Shown piece after piece: positions 20,771 to 29,550 of a stretch of DNA of 64,000 nt. Source of the DNA: Streptomyces sp. NBC_00083 (lineage in GTDB: Bacteria > Actinomycetota > Actinomycetes > Streptomycetales > Streptomycetaceae); NCBI RefSeq assembly GCF_026343295.1, contig NZ_JAPELY010000001.1, forward strand, positions 2,418,001 through 2,482,000. The letters run 5' to 3'. The first letter of the stretch is position 1; each line of letters opens with the position of its first letter. The notes under the pieces are model-generated. The model was not told the origin of the DNA. It saw only the letters and a list, made by a program, of their open reading frames with translations, and did no database searches. The translations under genes were made by a program, and so were the position numbers.

Positions 20771-22447
20771 TCAGAGCTTGGACAACTCGTCGACCAGGTC
20801 GTCGAGGCCGAGCGAGCCCTGCGAGAGGGCCGCCATGTGCCAGGCCTTCGGGTCGAAGGCGTCACCGTGACGGGCGCGGGCGTTCTCGCGCCCGAGCAGC
20901 CAGGCGCGCTCGCCCAGCTTGTAGCCGATGGCCTGCCCCGGCATCGACAGATAGCGGATCAGCTCGCTCTGTACGAAGTCGGCGGGCCGGCTGCTGTGCC
21001 CGGCGAAGAACGCGTGGGCCAGCTCCGGTGTCCAGCGCTCGCCCGGGTGGAACGGCGAGTCCGCCGGGATCTCCAGCTCCAGGTGCATGCCGATGTCGAT
21101 GATCACCCGGCAGGCGCGCATCATCTGCGCGTCCAGGTAGCCGAGCCGGCGCTCCGGGTCGGTCAGGAAGCCCAGTTCGTCCATGAGGCGCTCCGCGTAC
21201 AGCGCCCAGCCCTCGGCGTTGGCGCTGACGTGGCCGATGGTGGCCTGGTAGCGCGAGAGCTGGTCGGCGACGTGCACCCACTGCGCGATCTGGAGGTGAT
21301 GGCCCGGCACACCCTCGTGGTACCAGGTCGAGACCAGGTCGTACACGGGGAAGCGGGTCTCGCCCATGGTGGGCAGCCAGGTGCGGCCGGGGCGTGAGAA
21401 GTCCTCGGAGGGGCCCGTGTAGTACGGGGCCGCGGCGCCGCCGGGCGGCGCGATGCGCGACTCCACCGTGCGTACCCGCTCGGCGAGTTCGAAGTGGGTG
21501 CCGTCGAGCGCCTCGATGGCCTCGTCCATCAGGGACTGGAGCCAGTCGCGGACCTCGTCGACGCCTTCGATGTGCGCGCCGTGCTCGTCCAGGTGGGCCA
21601 GGGCCTCCCAGGGGCCGGCGCCGGGCAGGATCTTGGCGGCCTCGGTCTTCATCTCGCCGAGCAGCCGGTGGTACTCCGACCAGCCGTAGGCGTACGCCTC
21701 GTCGAGGTCGAGCGCGGTGCCGTTGTAATACTGCGACCAGCGCTGGTAGCGCTCGCGGCCCACCGTGTCGGGAGCCCCCTCGATGGCCGGCGCGTACACA
21801 TCGCGCAGCCAGTCGCGCAGGGCGGTGATGGCGGCGGACGCCTCGGCCGCCGCCGCGTCGAGCTCGGCGCGCAGCGATGCCGGGCCGGGCGCGGCGATCC
21901 CCTCGAAGAAGCCGGTGTCGACCCATTCGCCGAGCTGTCCGACGACGGTCTTCGTGGCGAGCGGGCCACCGAACAGCTTGCGCTCAAGGCCCAGTTCGAG
22001 CGAGGCGCGGTACCCCTCGATCGCGGCGGGCACCGCGCGCAGCCGCGAGGCGAGGGCGCCCCAGTCCTCGTCCGTCTCCGTCGGCGACAAGGTGAACGAC
22101 ATCCGTACGTCGTGCACCGGCGAGCTGAGGTTGCTGATCTTGCGCAGGCCCTCGTCCGCCTCGTGGACACCCAGTTCGGAGGTCAGCCGCTCCCGCAACA
22201 GCCGTCCGCAGCGCCGCTCGGCGTCGCTGTCGGCGCCGGGCTGCCGCTCGGCCTCGTCGAGACGGGCGAGCGTGGTGCGCGCCAGGTCGGCCATGGCCGA
22301 CTGTCCTGCGGGGGAGAAGTCGGGCAGGAGGGCGTGGCTCGCCCTGACGCCCAAGTAGCTCCCGGTGATCGGGTCGAGTTCGATGAGTGCGTCGACATAG
22401 GCGTCGGCGACCTGGCGGGGCAGCGCGCTGCTGGAAGTAACTGACAT
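20771..22447 (-). CDS. DUF885 family zinc-metallopeptidase-like protein, 558 aa
   Basis: The protein carries the DUF885 hallmark WYHEGVPGHHLQ (HExxxH zinc motif), followed by SANAEGWALYAERLMDELGF, in which the downstream Glu is the third ligand. It is all-helical with no signal peptide, so it is cytosolic. Family members resemble M32/M3-like peptidases but have little biochemistry. The start at 22447 is supported by GAGAGG upstream; the open frame to 22549 adds an unrelated Arg/Gly-rich run. Confidence 0.88.
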   Translation of the reverse strand: MSVTSSSALPRQVADAYVDALIELDPITGSYLGVRASHALLPDFSPAGQSAMADLARTTLARLDEAERQPGADSDAERRCGRLLRERLTSELGVHEADEGLRKISNLSSPVHDVRMSFTLSPTETDEDWGALASRLRAVPAAIEGYRASLELGLERKLFGGPLATKTVVGQLGEWVDTGFFEGIAAPGPASLRAELDAAAAEASAAITALRDWLRDVYAPAIEGAPDTVGRERYQRWSQYYNGTALDLDEAYAYGWSEYHRLLGEMKTEAAKILPGAGPWEALAHLDEHGAHIEGVDEVRDWLQSLMDEAIEALDGTHFELAERVRTVESRIAPPGGAAAPYYTGPSEDFSRPGRTWLPTMGETRFPVYDLVSTWYHEGVPGHHLQIAQWVHVADQLSRYQATIGHVSANAEGWALYAERLMDELGFLTDPERRLGYLDAQMMRACRVIIDIGMHLELEIPADSPFHPGERWTPELAHAFFAGHSSRPADFVQSELIRYLSMPGQAIGYKLGERAWLLGRENARARHGDAFDPKAWHMAALSQGSLGLDDLVDELSKL

Positions 22448-22598
22448 GCGGACATCCTCTCCGAGGGAGGGCTCCGCGTCACCACCCATCAGCGTGCGAG
22501 CACCTGTCGGACCGCCGCGCCGTCGTCCGCCGCGCGTCGTTCGAGGCACCGGGAACGGCGCCGTGCGAGGTGCCCGGCGCCGCTCTGGCCTGCTGGTG

Positions 22599-24086
22599 TC
22601 AGCGCTGTTCGACGTGCCGGGGCCGCTCCGGAGCGTTCTTCGACGCCGTCGTGCCGAGCCGGGCCGTGACCACGAGGGTGCCCTCCTCGATCTGGTAGTC
22701 CAGCGGGAGGCCGAGTCCGCGCATGGCCGCGACCATCCCCGTGTTGGACGACTGCGTGATGGCGTAGACGCTCTCGCACCGGGCTTCGGCGGCGAGGTCG
22801 AGGAGGCGGCGCAGCAGTTGGGAGCCGATGCCGCGGCGCTGCCAGGAGTCCTCCACCAGCAGGGCGACCTCGGTCTCGTCGCCGTCCCACAGCAGATGGC
22901 CGAGGGCGACGAGACGCCCGGAGGCGGTCTGCACGGCGAGGGTACGGCCGTAGCGCGGGCTCAGCAGGTGGCCGAGGTAACGGTCGGCGTCGCCGACGGG
23001 GCCGTGGTAGCGCAGGCCGAGCGTGTGCGGGGAGCACCGCTCGTGCATCGCCTTGGCGGCCTCCAGGTCGCGCGGATCCGCTCGCCGTACGGTGATCTCG
23101 TTGCCCTCGGGCAGGGTCAGCACGTCCTCGTGGCGCGGGACGCGCGGGCCGAGCCGGGCGTCCAGCTCGACCAGGGCCCGCGCGCGGGCGAACTCGGTCG
23201 GCGTGAACGGCAGATGGGGCCGGTCGATGGTGATCGCGCCGCCGCTCGGGTCCCGCAGCCGCATGGTGGTCGACTCCAGTACGCCCTCGACGGGGGCGAT
23301 CTCCCCGTTGGGACGCCCGGTGAGGGAGACCGCGGGCAGCGAGTGAATGGTGCAGCGGCCCAGCAACTGCCTGAGCGCCAAGGGTAGTTCGGCGGCGTCG
23401 AGGGCGGTGCGGGTGGCGAGCCCGAGGACCCGGGTCGGGGCGTCGACGAGGTCATGGGCGTCGGCCCGCTCGGTCCAGGTGTCGGCGCCGCCGGCCGCGG
23501 AGACGGCCGCGGACAGTTCGGCGGCCGACAACCGGGCGGGGGCGCGCAGCAGGAACTCGTCGACGGTGCCGTCGGCCAGCGGGTGCGTCTGGAGCGTGAG
23601 GATGTCCACGCGCTGCCCGGCGAGCACGCCGCACAGCGCCGCGAGGCTGCCGGGCTCGTCCCGTACGGTCGTCCGCATCCGCCACAGGGCGGTCTCGCGG
23701 GCCGCGCCGTCGGACCGCGCGTCGTCGTCGGCCGAGGTGCCGGATCCCGCTGTCGCGCCGGTCGCGGCGCCGGTCGCGTGGCCGGCGGTTTCCGGGGGCG
23801 GGGGCGCATGACTGTGGCGCCGCGCCCACCAGGTGTGGAACGCGGCCGTGGCGATGAGCGCACCCGCCGAGGCGATCAGCAGGAACGTGCCGTCGGGACC
23901 GTGCGCGACCAGGTTCGCGAGCCCGTCGGCGACGGCCACGGCCGTGAACAACGCGGCGAGTTCGACGAGCTCCCGCCGCCAGGTGTGACGGCGGGCGTGC
24001 TTCTCGGACGCCCGGGAGCGCGCCGGGTCGTGGGCCGGGGTGGGGGAGGGGCTGGGGGCGTGGGGGCGGCCGTGCGTATCAGTCAT
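22599..24086 (-). CDS. Membrane-anchored ACT-like/GNAT acetyltransferase, 495 aa
   Basis: Residues about 36-90 contain two hydrophobic segments (ELVELAALFTAVAVADGLANLV and a second around LLIASAGALIATAAF). After a low-complexity Gly/Ala linker, an ACT-like region begins RMRTTVRDEPGSLAALCGVLAGQRVDI. The C-terminal third is a GNAT domain with VALLVEDSWQRRGIGSQLL (acetyl-CoA loop) and YAITQSSNTGMVAAMRGLGL. An amino-acid-sensing ACT domain joined to a GNAT recalls regulated protein acetyltransferases of actinobacteria. The substrate is unknown. The start ATG at 24086 is followed by a polar Pro/Ser-rich N-terminus. Confidence 0.8.
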   Translation of the reverse strand: MTDTHGRPHAPSPSPTPAHDPARSRASEKHARRHTWRRELVELAALFTAVAVADGLANLVAHGPDGTFLLIASAGALIATAAFHTWWARRHSHAPPPPETAGHATGAATGATAGSGTSADDDARSDGAARETALWRMRTTVRDEPGSLAALCGVLAGQRVDILTLQTHPLADGTVDEFLLRAPARLSAAELSAAVSAAGGADTWTERADAHDLVDAPTRVLGLATRTALDAAELPLALRQLLGRCTIHSLPAVSLTGRPNGEIAPVEGVLESTTMRLRDPSGGAITIDRPHLPFTPTEFARARALVELDARLGPRVPRHEDVLTLPEGNEITVRRADPRDLEAAKAMHERCSPHTLGLRYHGPVGDADRYLGHLLSPRYGRTLAVQTASGRLVALGHLLWDGDETEVALLVEDSWQRRGIGSQLLRRLLDLAAEARCESVYAITQSSNTGMVAAMRGLGLPLDYQIEEGTLVVTARLGTTASKNAPERPRHVEQR

Positions 24087-24088
24087 GG

Positions 24089-24109
24089 CACCACTGTGGC
24101 CGAGTGGTG
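24089..24109. promoter_or_regulatory. Inverted repeat just upstream of the ACT-GNAT gene
   Basis: CACCACT (24089-24095), 7 nt, then AGTGGTG (24103-24109) form a perfect dyad 3 nt before the start codon. It may be an operator or an mRNA hairpin that blocks the ribosome binding site; no regulator is identified. Confidence 0.3.
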
Positions 24110-24283
24110 TTGCGTGATCGCGAACGCTTTGTGACTGACGGGTTAAGTGTGCTTCTGATGCCCTTTTGGCGGTTTTCCGTCGGGCGTGGCCTGGAGTGTT
24201 CGCCTCCGGTGACCGGCCCGTTCACGGCGTCGCGCACAGCCGTACGCGCGGCCCCGGTAGGCGGCCCGGCTCGATCCGGTGGC

Positions 24284-25153
24284 CTACCCGAGCCGCGCCG
24301 TCGCCCTCACGGCGGCGCCGACCGGGCGGCTCCCGTCGAGGATGACGCGCGCGACCAGGGCGGGGTCGTCGTTCATCGGCACATGTCCGCAGCCGGGCAG
24401 CCGAACCAGGCGGGCGCCGGGGATCGCGTGCTTGGCGCGGACGCCCTGGCGGCGCAGGAGCAGCCGGTCCTTGCTGCCCCAGGCGACGGTGACGGGGAGA
24501 CCGGGCAGGTCCTCGGTGATCAGGACGTCCTGCCCGGCGGCCAGCGTCTCGGCGAAGCCGGGCGCCTCGCACAGCGCGAGCGTCTCGGCGACGACGGCCT
24601 CCGGCGAACGCCTGCCGGGCCGGGCGTAGATGGTGCTGGTCAGCGCGGTGCGTCCGGCGGCCGTGCGGGACAGCCGCTCGATGACGGGGAGCGGCAGGAC
24701 CATCGCGACCTGCCGCATGGTCCGCAGCATGGCGAACGCGTACTGCCGCTCCGCCGGAGTCCAGAAACCGGCGGGCGAGAGCGCCGTCACGGACCGTACG
24801 AGTCCCGCGCGCGCCATCTCCAGGGCGAGCAGTCCGCCGAGCGAATTCCCCGCGACGTGCGGGCGGTCGACCCCGAGGGCCTCGCACAGCGCGCCGAGCA
24901 CCGGGACGACGCCGGCGAGGTCGTACGAGACGCCGTCCGGCAGGCCGGGCGAGACGCCGAAGCCGGGCAGATCGACGGCGATCACCTCACGGTCCGCCGC
25001 CAGCAGGTCGAAGACCGGGTCCCACGCCTGGAGGTGATGGCCGATGCCGTGCAGCAGCAGGAGCGGTTCGCCGGAGCCCCGGCGCCGGTAGGCGACCGAT
25101 GCGGAACGGCTCCCTCGGGGCGTGTCGATGGTGAACGAGACCTCTGCGGTCAT
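24284..25153 (-). CDS. Alpha/beta hydrolase, 289 aa
   Basis: A canonical alpha/beta fold: LLLLHGIGHHLQAWDP with the oxyanion HG, DLPGFGVSPG, the nucleophile elbow VAGNSLGGLLALE, the acid region TVAWGSKDRLL, and the catalytic His in PGCGHVPMNDDP. The length is typical. The ATG at 25153 has AGGGAG upstream. The substrate cannot be told. It is divergent from the GntR gene and has its own promoter. Confidence 0.88.
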   Translation of the reverse strand: MTAEVSFTIDTPRGSRSASVAYRRRGSGEPLLLLHGIGHHLQAWDPVFDLLAADREVIAVDLPGFGVSPGLPDGVSYDLAGVVPVLGALCEALGVDRPHVAGNSLGGLLALEMARAGLVRSVTALSPAGFWTPAERQYAFAMLRTMRQVAMVLPLPVIERLSRTAAGRTALTSTIYARPGRRSPEAVVAETLALCEAPGFAETLAAGQDVLITEDLPGLPVTVAWGSKDRLLLRRQGVRAKHAIPGARLVRLPGCGHVPMNDDPALVARVILDGSRPVGAAVRATARLG

Positions 25154-25201
25154 GGGGCTGCTCCCTGTCCTGGGATCCGCGCTTAGACGACTTGTCAGCA
25201 A

Positions 25202-25230
25202 CAACTACCGCCGAGTAGCCGGGAGTTCAA
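25202..25230 (-). promoter_or_regulatory. Promoter of the alpha/beta hydrolase gene
   Basis: On the minus strand TTGAAC (25230-25225), a 17-bp spacer and TAGTTG (25207-25202) form a good vegetative promoter about 50 bp before the ATG at 25153. Confidence 0.5.
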
Positions 25231-25359
25231 TAGACATAACGGGCAGAGCGCGGACGTGACGGCGGGGGCGGTCTTCGCCCGCGGCCTCTTCACGGCGGCG
25301 CGAACGTCTCGTGAACGCTCTGTGGCACCCCTCGTGTGCGCTCCGTAACGGAACGAGGA

Positions 25360-25394
25360 TTGGTCTTGACCAAGGGGGTGGGCCGTCCTATGGT
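25360..25394 (+). promoter_or_regulatory. GntR gene promoter with overlapping dre-like operator
   Basis: TTGACC (25366-25371), 17 bp, TATGGT (25389-25394) form a near-consensus promoter about 80 bp before the GntR start. Its -35 box is part of the perfect dyad TTGGTC-TT-GACCAA (25360-25373), which closely resembles the DasR-responsive element (TGGTCTAGACCA). A GntR/HutC protein bound there would block RNA polymerase, so autoregulation or DasR control is likely. The 319-bp region 25154-25472 otherwise holds only the divergent hydrolase promoter. Confidence 0.6.
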
Positions 25395-25472
25395 CGCAGA
25401 GTTAGTGCAGGAACCTTTAATAAACAAGGGCACGGAAAGCCGCCGGGGACACGGCGATTGCGGAGGATCAGG

Positions 25473-26237
25473 GTGGGGACCACGCAGCTGGAATCGGTGC
25501 CGGAACCGAAGTACTGGCACCTCAAGACGGTACTCAGCGAGGCGCTCGACTCGGACTTCTCGGTGGGCGAGATCCTGCCCAACGAACGCGACCTCGCGGC
25601 CCGGTTCGGCGTCGCACGCGCCACGCTCCGTCAGGCGCTCGAACAGCTCGAACTCGAAGGCCGTCTCCAGCGCCGCCGCGGTGTCGGCACCACCGTCGCG
25701 CCGCCGCGCACCGCCGTCCCGGTCGCCACGGCCCAGCACGACTGGCCCGGCGCTCCCGGCGACGACTGGCAGACCGCCGACGCGACGACCGCCGTGCCGC
25801 CGACCGCGGTCGCGGGCCTGTTCGGGACAGCGGGTGGCGAGGAGATGCACGTCGTCCGCCGCATCCGCGTGACCCACGGCCAGGCCGTCGCCGCCGAGCT
25901 CCTCTACGTACCGGCCGGCTCGGTGCCCGAGCTCTCCGCCATCGACGTGCCGTCGGGTCCGGCCCGCGGCCGGGCCGTCCTGCGCGAACTGCGCCGTCTC
26001 GGCCTCGAAGGCCAGGATCGCGCGGTGGAGCTGGGCTCGGCCCGCGCCGACGACGCCAAGGAACTCGACCGGCTGCCCGGGGCCCCCGTCCTCGTCGTGA
26101 CCACGCGGTTCCACGCCGACGGCCGCACTCTGGCCGTCTCCGTCGCCACCTACCGGGCGGACACCTGCCGCCTCACCTTCGGCGACTCCGGCGACCTGGA
26201 GATCAGCCACACCGCTCAGCAGCGCCAGGCCTCCTGA
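25473..26237 (+). CDS. GntR/HutC family transcriptional regulator, 254 aa
   Basis: The GTG at 25473 has GGAGG 7 nt upstream and gives the N-terminus MGTTQLESVPEPKYWHLKTVL. The winged helix contains GEILPNERDLAARFGVARATLRQALEQLELEGRLQRRRGVGT. A UTRA effector domain follows (MHVVRRIRVTHGQAVAAELLYVP and a C-terminal TTRFHADGRTLAVSVATYRADTC), so it belongs to the HutC/DasR subfamily. Members sense phosphorylated sugars or similar small molecules. The dre-like dyad over its promoter and the convergent ROK gene both suggest a link to amino-sugar metabolism, by inference only. Confidence 0.9.
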   Translation: MGTTQLESVPEPKYWHLKTVLSEALDSDFSVGEILPNERDLAARFGVARATLRQALEQLELEGRLQRRRGVGTTVAPPRTAVPVATAQHDWPGAPGDDWQTADATTAVPPTAVAGLFGTAGGEEMHVVRRIRVTHGQAVAAELLYVPAGSVPELSAIDVPSGPARGRAVLRELRRLGLEGQDRAVELGSARADDAKELDRLPGAPVLVVTTRFHADGRTLAVSVATYRADTCRLTFGDSGDLEISHTAQQRQAS

Positions 26238-26254
26238 GCCTCCCCACACGCCGC

Positions 26255-26281
26255 GGCCCGCACCTCGACGAGGTGCGGGCC
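26255..26281. terminator. Bidirectional terminator hairpin
   Basis: An 11-bp perfect stem (GGCCCGCACCT at 26255-26265 with its complement at 26271-26281) and the loop CGACG lie between the convergent GntR and ROK genes. Confidence 0.75.
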
Positions 26282-26300
26282 CTGCTGCGTCGCCGAAGGC

Positions 26301-27458
26301 TCAGCGGCGCGCGGTCACCGTGCCCTCGACGGCGAAGAGCTCCTCCTCCACATGGTCGAGGGCCAGCCGCAGCGCACCCGTCGCCACCGCCGCCTCGCCC
26401 AGCATGGACAGCACCACACGCGGCGGGCGCAGGCAGTACCGCGCCAACTCCTCGCGCAGCGGCTGCAGTACGCCGTCGATGCCGGCCGCCCAGCCACCCA
26501 CCACGACCAGCTCGGGATCGAGGGCGAGCACCAGCGCGGCCACGTCGTGCACCAGGCGCTGAAGGAACCGCTCCACCGCGGCCTGTGCCCTGGCATCGCC
26601 CTGGCGGGCCAGCGCGAACACATCCGCGACGGCCTGCTCGTCCAACGGGTGCAGCGGCTCGTCCGTGGTCGAGAGCAGCTTCTCCGGGGTGACATCGCGG
26701 CCCAGCAGATGGAGCGCGCCGATCTCGCCCGCGGCGCCGCCGAAGCCGCGGTGCAACCGGCCGCCGATCAGCGCACCCGCACCCGGACTCAGGCCGGCCA
26801 TGACGAAGACCATGTCGTCGGAGTCGGTCGCCGCGCCCTTCCAGTGCTCGGCCACGGCCGCCGCGTTGGCGTCGTTCTCCACCAGGACCGGGCAGCGGAA
26901 CGAGCGCCGCAGCCGCTCGCCGAGAGCCAGCCCCGTCCACTCGGGCAGCGCCGTACCCAGCCGCACCGTGCCGTCCGCCTCGACGATGCCGGGGCTGCCG
27001 ACGCCGACCGCGCGCAGCGAACTGCGCGCCACGCCGGCCCGGCGCAGCACATCGGCCACGGTCACCCGGACCCGTTCGAGACGCTCGTCGGCCGAGGCCG
27101 CCTCGGGCACCTCGCGCGAACCCGCGCCGAAGATCCTGCCGTCGAGACCGGAGAGCAGCGCGGCCACCCGGTGCGGGCCGATCTCTATGCCGAGCAGATG
27201 CCCGGCCTCGGCCCGGAACCGGAAGCGCCGCGCGGGACGGCCCTGACGCCGGGCCTCGCCCTCCTCGGGCGCCGACTCGACGACGAGCCCCGCCTCCATC
27301 AGGCCGTCGACCACGCCCTCGACCGTCGGCCGGGACAGACCGGTGATCCGGGTCAGATCGGTCAGTGTGGGAGATTCCGCGCCCCGCAGGGCGTGCAGCA
27401 CCACCGCGGAATTGATCCTCCGCAGCAGAGAGGGATCCCCGCCGGTCAGCCGCCCCAA
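26301..27458 (-). CDS. ROK family transcriptional regulator, 385 aa
   Basis: The best start is TTG at 27458, preceded by GGGAGGA at a good distance; it gives MGRLTGGDPSLLRRINS. An N-terminal winged helix (TDLTRITGLSRPTVEGVVDGLMEAGLV) is fused to a ROK sugar-kinase-like domain with GVGSPGIVEADG, VLVENDANAAAVAEHW and a phosphate-loop-like GLSPGAGALIGG. The family's CxCGxxGC zinc motif is missing (GALHLLGRDVTPEK lies there), as in several actinobacterial ROK regulators. It probably represses sugar genes in response to an unphosphorylated sugar. Confidence 0.88.
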   Translation of the reverse strand: MGRLTGGDPSLLRRINSAVVLHALRGAESPTLTDLTRITGLSRPTVEGVVDGLMEAGLVVESAPEEGEARRQGRPARRFRFRAEAGHLLGIEIGPHRVAALLSGLDGRIFGAGSREVPEAASADERLERVRVTVADVLRRAGVARSSLRAVGVGSPGIVEADGTVRLGTALPEWTGLALGERLRRSFRCPVLVENDANAAAVAEHWKGAATDSDDMVFVMAGLSPGAGALIGGRLHRGFGGAAGEIGALHLLGRDVTPEKLLSTTDEPLHPLDEQAVADVFALARQGDARAQAAVERFLQRLVHDVAALVLALDPELVVVGGWAAGIDGVLQPLREELARYCLRPPRVVLSMLGEAAVATGALRLALDHVEEELFAVEGTVTARR

Positions 27459-27546
27459 CGTGTGTCCTCCCAGCTCGTGCGCGTGTCTGCCGGATCGTAC
27501 TCGCTGGTCAGGTGTACGGCGAGCGGCGGCCCGTAACGGAGGCGCA

Positions 27547-28197
27547 TCAGCTCGGGGCCACGAATCCGGACTCGTACGCGGCGATGACCGCCTGGGTGCG
27601 GTCCCGGGCACCCAACTTGGCGAGCACGGAGCTGACATGGGTCTTCACGGTCTCCGATCCGACGACGAGCCGAGCGGCGATCTCCGCGTTCGAAAGCCCC
27701 CGTGCCATCAGCCGCAGCACCGCGGCCTCCCGGTCGGTGAGCGCGGCTGCGGCGAACGCGGTCCGCGCGGCGTTGTTGCCGTAGGCGGCGGCGAGCGCGC
27801 GCACCGCGGCCGGGAACAGCAGCGAGTCGCCCTCGGCCACCAGCCGTACCGCGTTGACGATCTCGGCCGGCCGCGCCCGCTTGAGCAGGAACCCGTCGGC
27901 CCCGGCCCGCAGCGCCTCGTACACGTACTCATCGTTCTCGAAGGTCGTGACGACCAGGATCTTCGGCGGATCCTGGACCGTGCGCAGCACCGCACGGGTC
28001 GCCTCTATGCCGTCCATGAGCGGCATCCGCACATCCATCGCGACGACATCGGGCCGCACCTGCCGGATCAGCGGGATCACGGCCGCGCCGTCGGCCGCCT
28101 CGCCCACCACCTCGATATCGGGCTGCGCTTCGAGCACGGCCCGCAGACCCGCGCGGACCAGGGGTTCGTCGTCGACCAGAAGTACGGTTACCGGCAT
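27547..28197 (-). CDS. NarL/LuxR-type response regulator, 216 aa
   Basis: The receiver domain shows [13 protein letters not shown] with the acidic pair, the phospho-acceptor D55 in [23 protein letters not shown] and a K in GFLLKRARP. The LuxR helix-turn-helix ([36 protein letters not shown]) fills the C-terminus. It is paired with the histidine kinase encoded 77 nt upstream, and both are read leftward. The divergent ABC exporter operon is its probable target. Confidence 0.93.
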   Translation of the reverse strand: MPVTVLLVDDEPLVRAGLRAVLEAQPDIEVVGEAADGAAVIPLIRQVRPDVVAMDVRMPLMDGIEATRAVLRTVQDPPKILVVTTFENDEYVYEALRAGADGFLLKRARPAEIVNAVRLVAEGDSLLFPAAVRALAAAYGNNAARTAFAAAALTDREAAVLRLMARGLSNAEIAARLVVGSETVKTHVSSVLAKLGARDRTQAVIAAYESGFVAPS

Positions 28198-28274
28198 CCG
28201 GCCAGCCTAGTGGCCGACGGTGACGAGCCCCGGAGGGCTGTGGACAACCCCGGGTGGCGGGCCGCACCGGCGGC

Positions 28275-29444
28275 TCAGACCGGGGTCTCCAGCGGCAGCC
28301 GCACCCGCACCCGCCACTCGCCTTCGTACGCCCCTGACTCCGCCTCCCCGCCCAGCAGCGCGGCACGCTCCCGCATTCCGCGCAGGCCGCTGCCGCCCTT
28401 GCCGCGGGGCGTCTCACCCGTCAGCGGATTGGTCACGTCCATCTCAAGTCGCTGTCCGAGGACGGCCATGCGGATCCGCACGGGCACGGGGCCCGAATGC
28501 CGCAGCACATTGGTCAGGGCCTCCTGGAGGATGCGGTACCCCTCGCGCGAGACCGGCCCCGGCACCAGGTCGAGAGGGCCGGAGAGCTCCGCTTCGACCT
28601 CCGCGCCCGACCCGCGGGCCGACTCGATGAGCCGGCCCGCCTCCAGGAGCGTCGGACGCCGGCTGACGGGGAGCGTCGTCTCGCGCAGCACGAGCAGCAC
28701 TCGCTCCAGGTCCTCCAGGGCAGCCCGGCCGGTCTCCTCGATGGCCAGCAGCGCCCGGTCGGTGAACGCGGGGTCGTCGGCCGCGCGGGCGGCGCCGGCC
28801 TGCACCACGGCGACGGTCAGTGCGTGGCCGATCGAATCGTGGATCTCACGGGCGATGCGATTGCGCTCGAGGAGCGCCTCCGTGCGCTCCTCCAGCGCGG
28901 TGAGCCGCTCGACGGCCGACGGCCCGAGCAGCCTGCGGGCGAGGTAGGTGATGAGATCACCGATCAGCACGACGCAGACCAGCATCAGCGCGACCGGTAT
29001 CAGCGCGAGCGGCACGAGCCACCACCGCTCCTGCCAGGACGCCATCCAACCGAACACGACCGGCGCGCGACCGAGCCCGCGCGCCACCATGTCCACGGCC
29101 AGCGACGGCAGCCAGACGGTCCCCGCGATCGCCACCCAGGACAGCACGAGGCGGACCTCCAGCCACAGCACGGTGCGCCATCGGTCCCGCCAGGTGGCCG
29201 ACGGCGCGTGGGCGATCGAGGGATCGGGTCTGCCGCGCTCGTCCGGGGTGAGCAGGAGCTGTGCCTGGACGCCCTCCTCGAGCCGCACCGCGGGTATCAG
29301 ACCGAGCGGCACCACCAACAGCCCCAGGACGTAGACCTGGTTGGTGATGAACAGCCACATGGCCACGAAGGTCATCGGAATGAGCAGATGGAGCCATCGT
29401 GTGTAGGTGACCGGGCTGGCCAGCAGGCGAAGGGAGCGGCGCAT
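28275..29444 (-). CDS. Sensor histidine kinase (HisKA_3 type), 389 aa
   Basis: Four or more membrane segments lie in residues 15-160 (LLIPMTFVAMWLFITNQVYVL and VWLPSLAVDMVARGL among them). The dimerisation box RNRIAREIHDSIGHALT carries the phosphorylated H202. The ATPase part has LQEALTNVLRHS (N box) and GKGGSGLRGMRERAALLGG (G box). It is a NarX/DesK-like kinase with little extracellular sequence, so it probably senses membrane or cell-envelope stress. It is co-oriented with the response regulator gene. Confidence 0.9.
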   Translation of the reverse strand: MRRSLRLLASPVTYTRWLHLLIPMTFVAMWLFITNQVYVLGLLVVPLGLIPAVRLEEGVQAQLLLTPDERGRPDPSIAHAPSATWRDRWRTVLWLEVRLVLSWVAIAGTVWLPSLAVDMVARGLGRAPVVFGWMASWQERWWLVPLALIPVALMLVCVVLIGDLITYLARRLLGPSAVERLTALEERTEALLERNRIAREIHDSIGHALTVAVVQAGAARAADDPAFTDRALLAIEETGRAALEDLERVLLVLRETTLPVSRRPTLLEAGRLIESARGSGAEVEAELSGPLDLVPGPVSREGYRILQEALTNVLRHSGPVPVRIRMAVLGQRLEMDVTNPLTGETPRGKGGSGLRGMRERAALLGGEAESGAYEGEWRVRVRLPLETPV

Positions 29445-29477
29445 TCGTCCATCGTCCCAGCGCGCACGGTGTCGCGG

Positions 29478-29517
29478 CTCCCCCGCGCGGGGGAGAGGAT
29501 CCCCTCCGCCGGGGGAG
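29478..29517. promoter_or_regulatory. Two GC-rich dyads between kinase and ABC operon
   Basis: CTCCCCCGCGCGGGGGAG (29478-29495) is a perfect 18-bp palindrome. A second, imperfect copy (CCCCTCCGCCGGGGGAG, 29501-29517) starts 23 bp later. They sit in the 106-bp divergent region and would suit a dimeric LuxR-type regulator controlling both operons. Confidence 0.5.
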
Positions 29518-29550
29518 GTGGCCGACCGGGCCGGGCGACACGCTTGAGGC

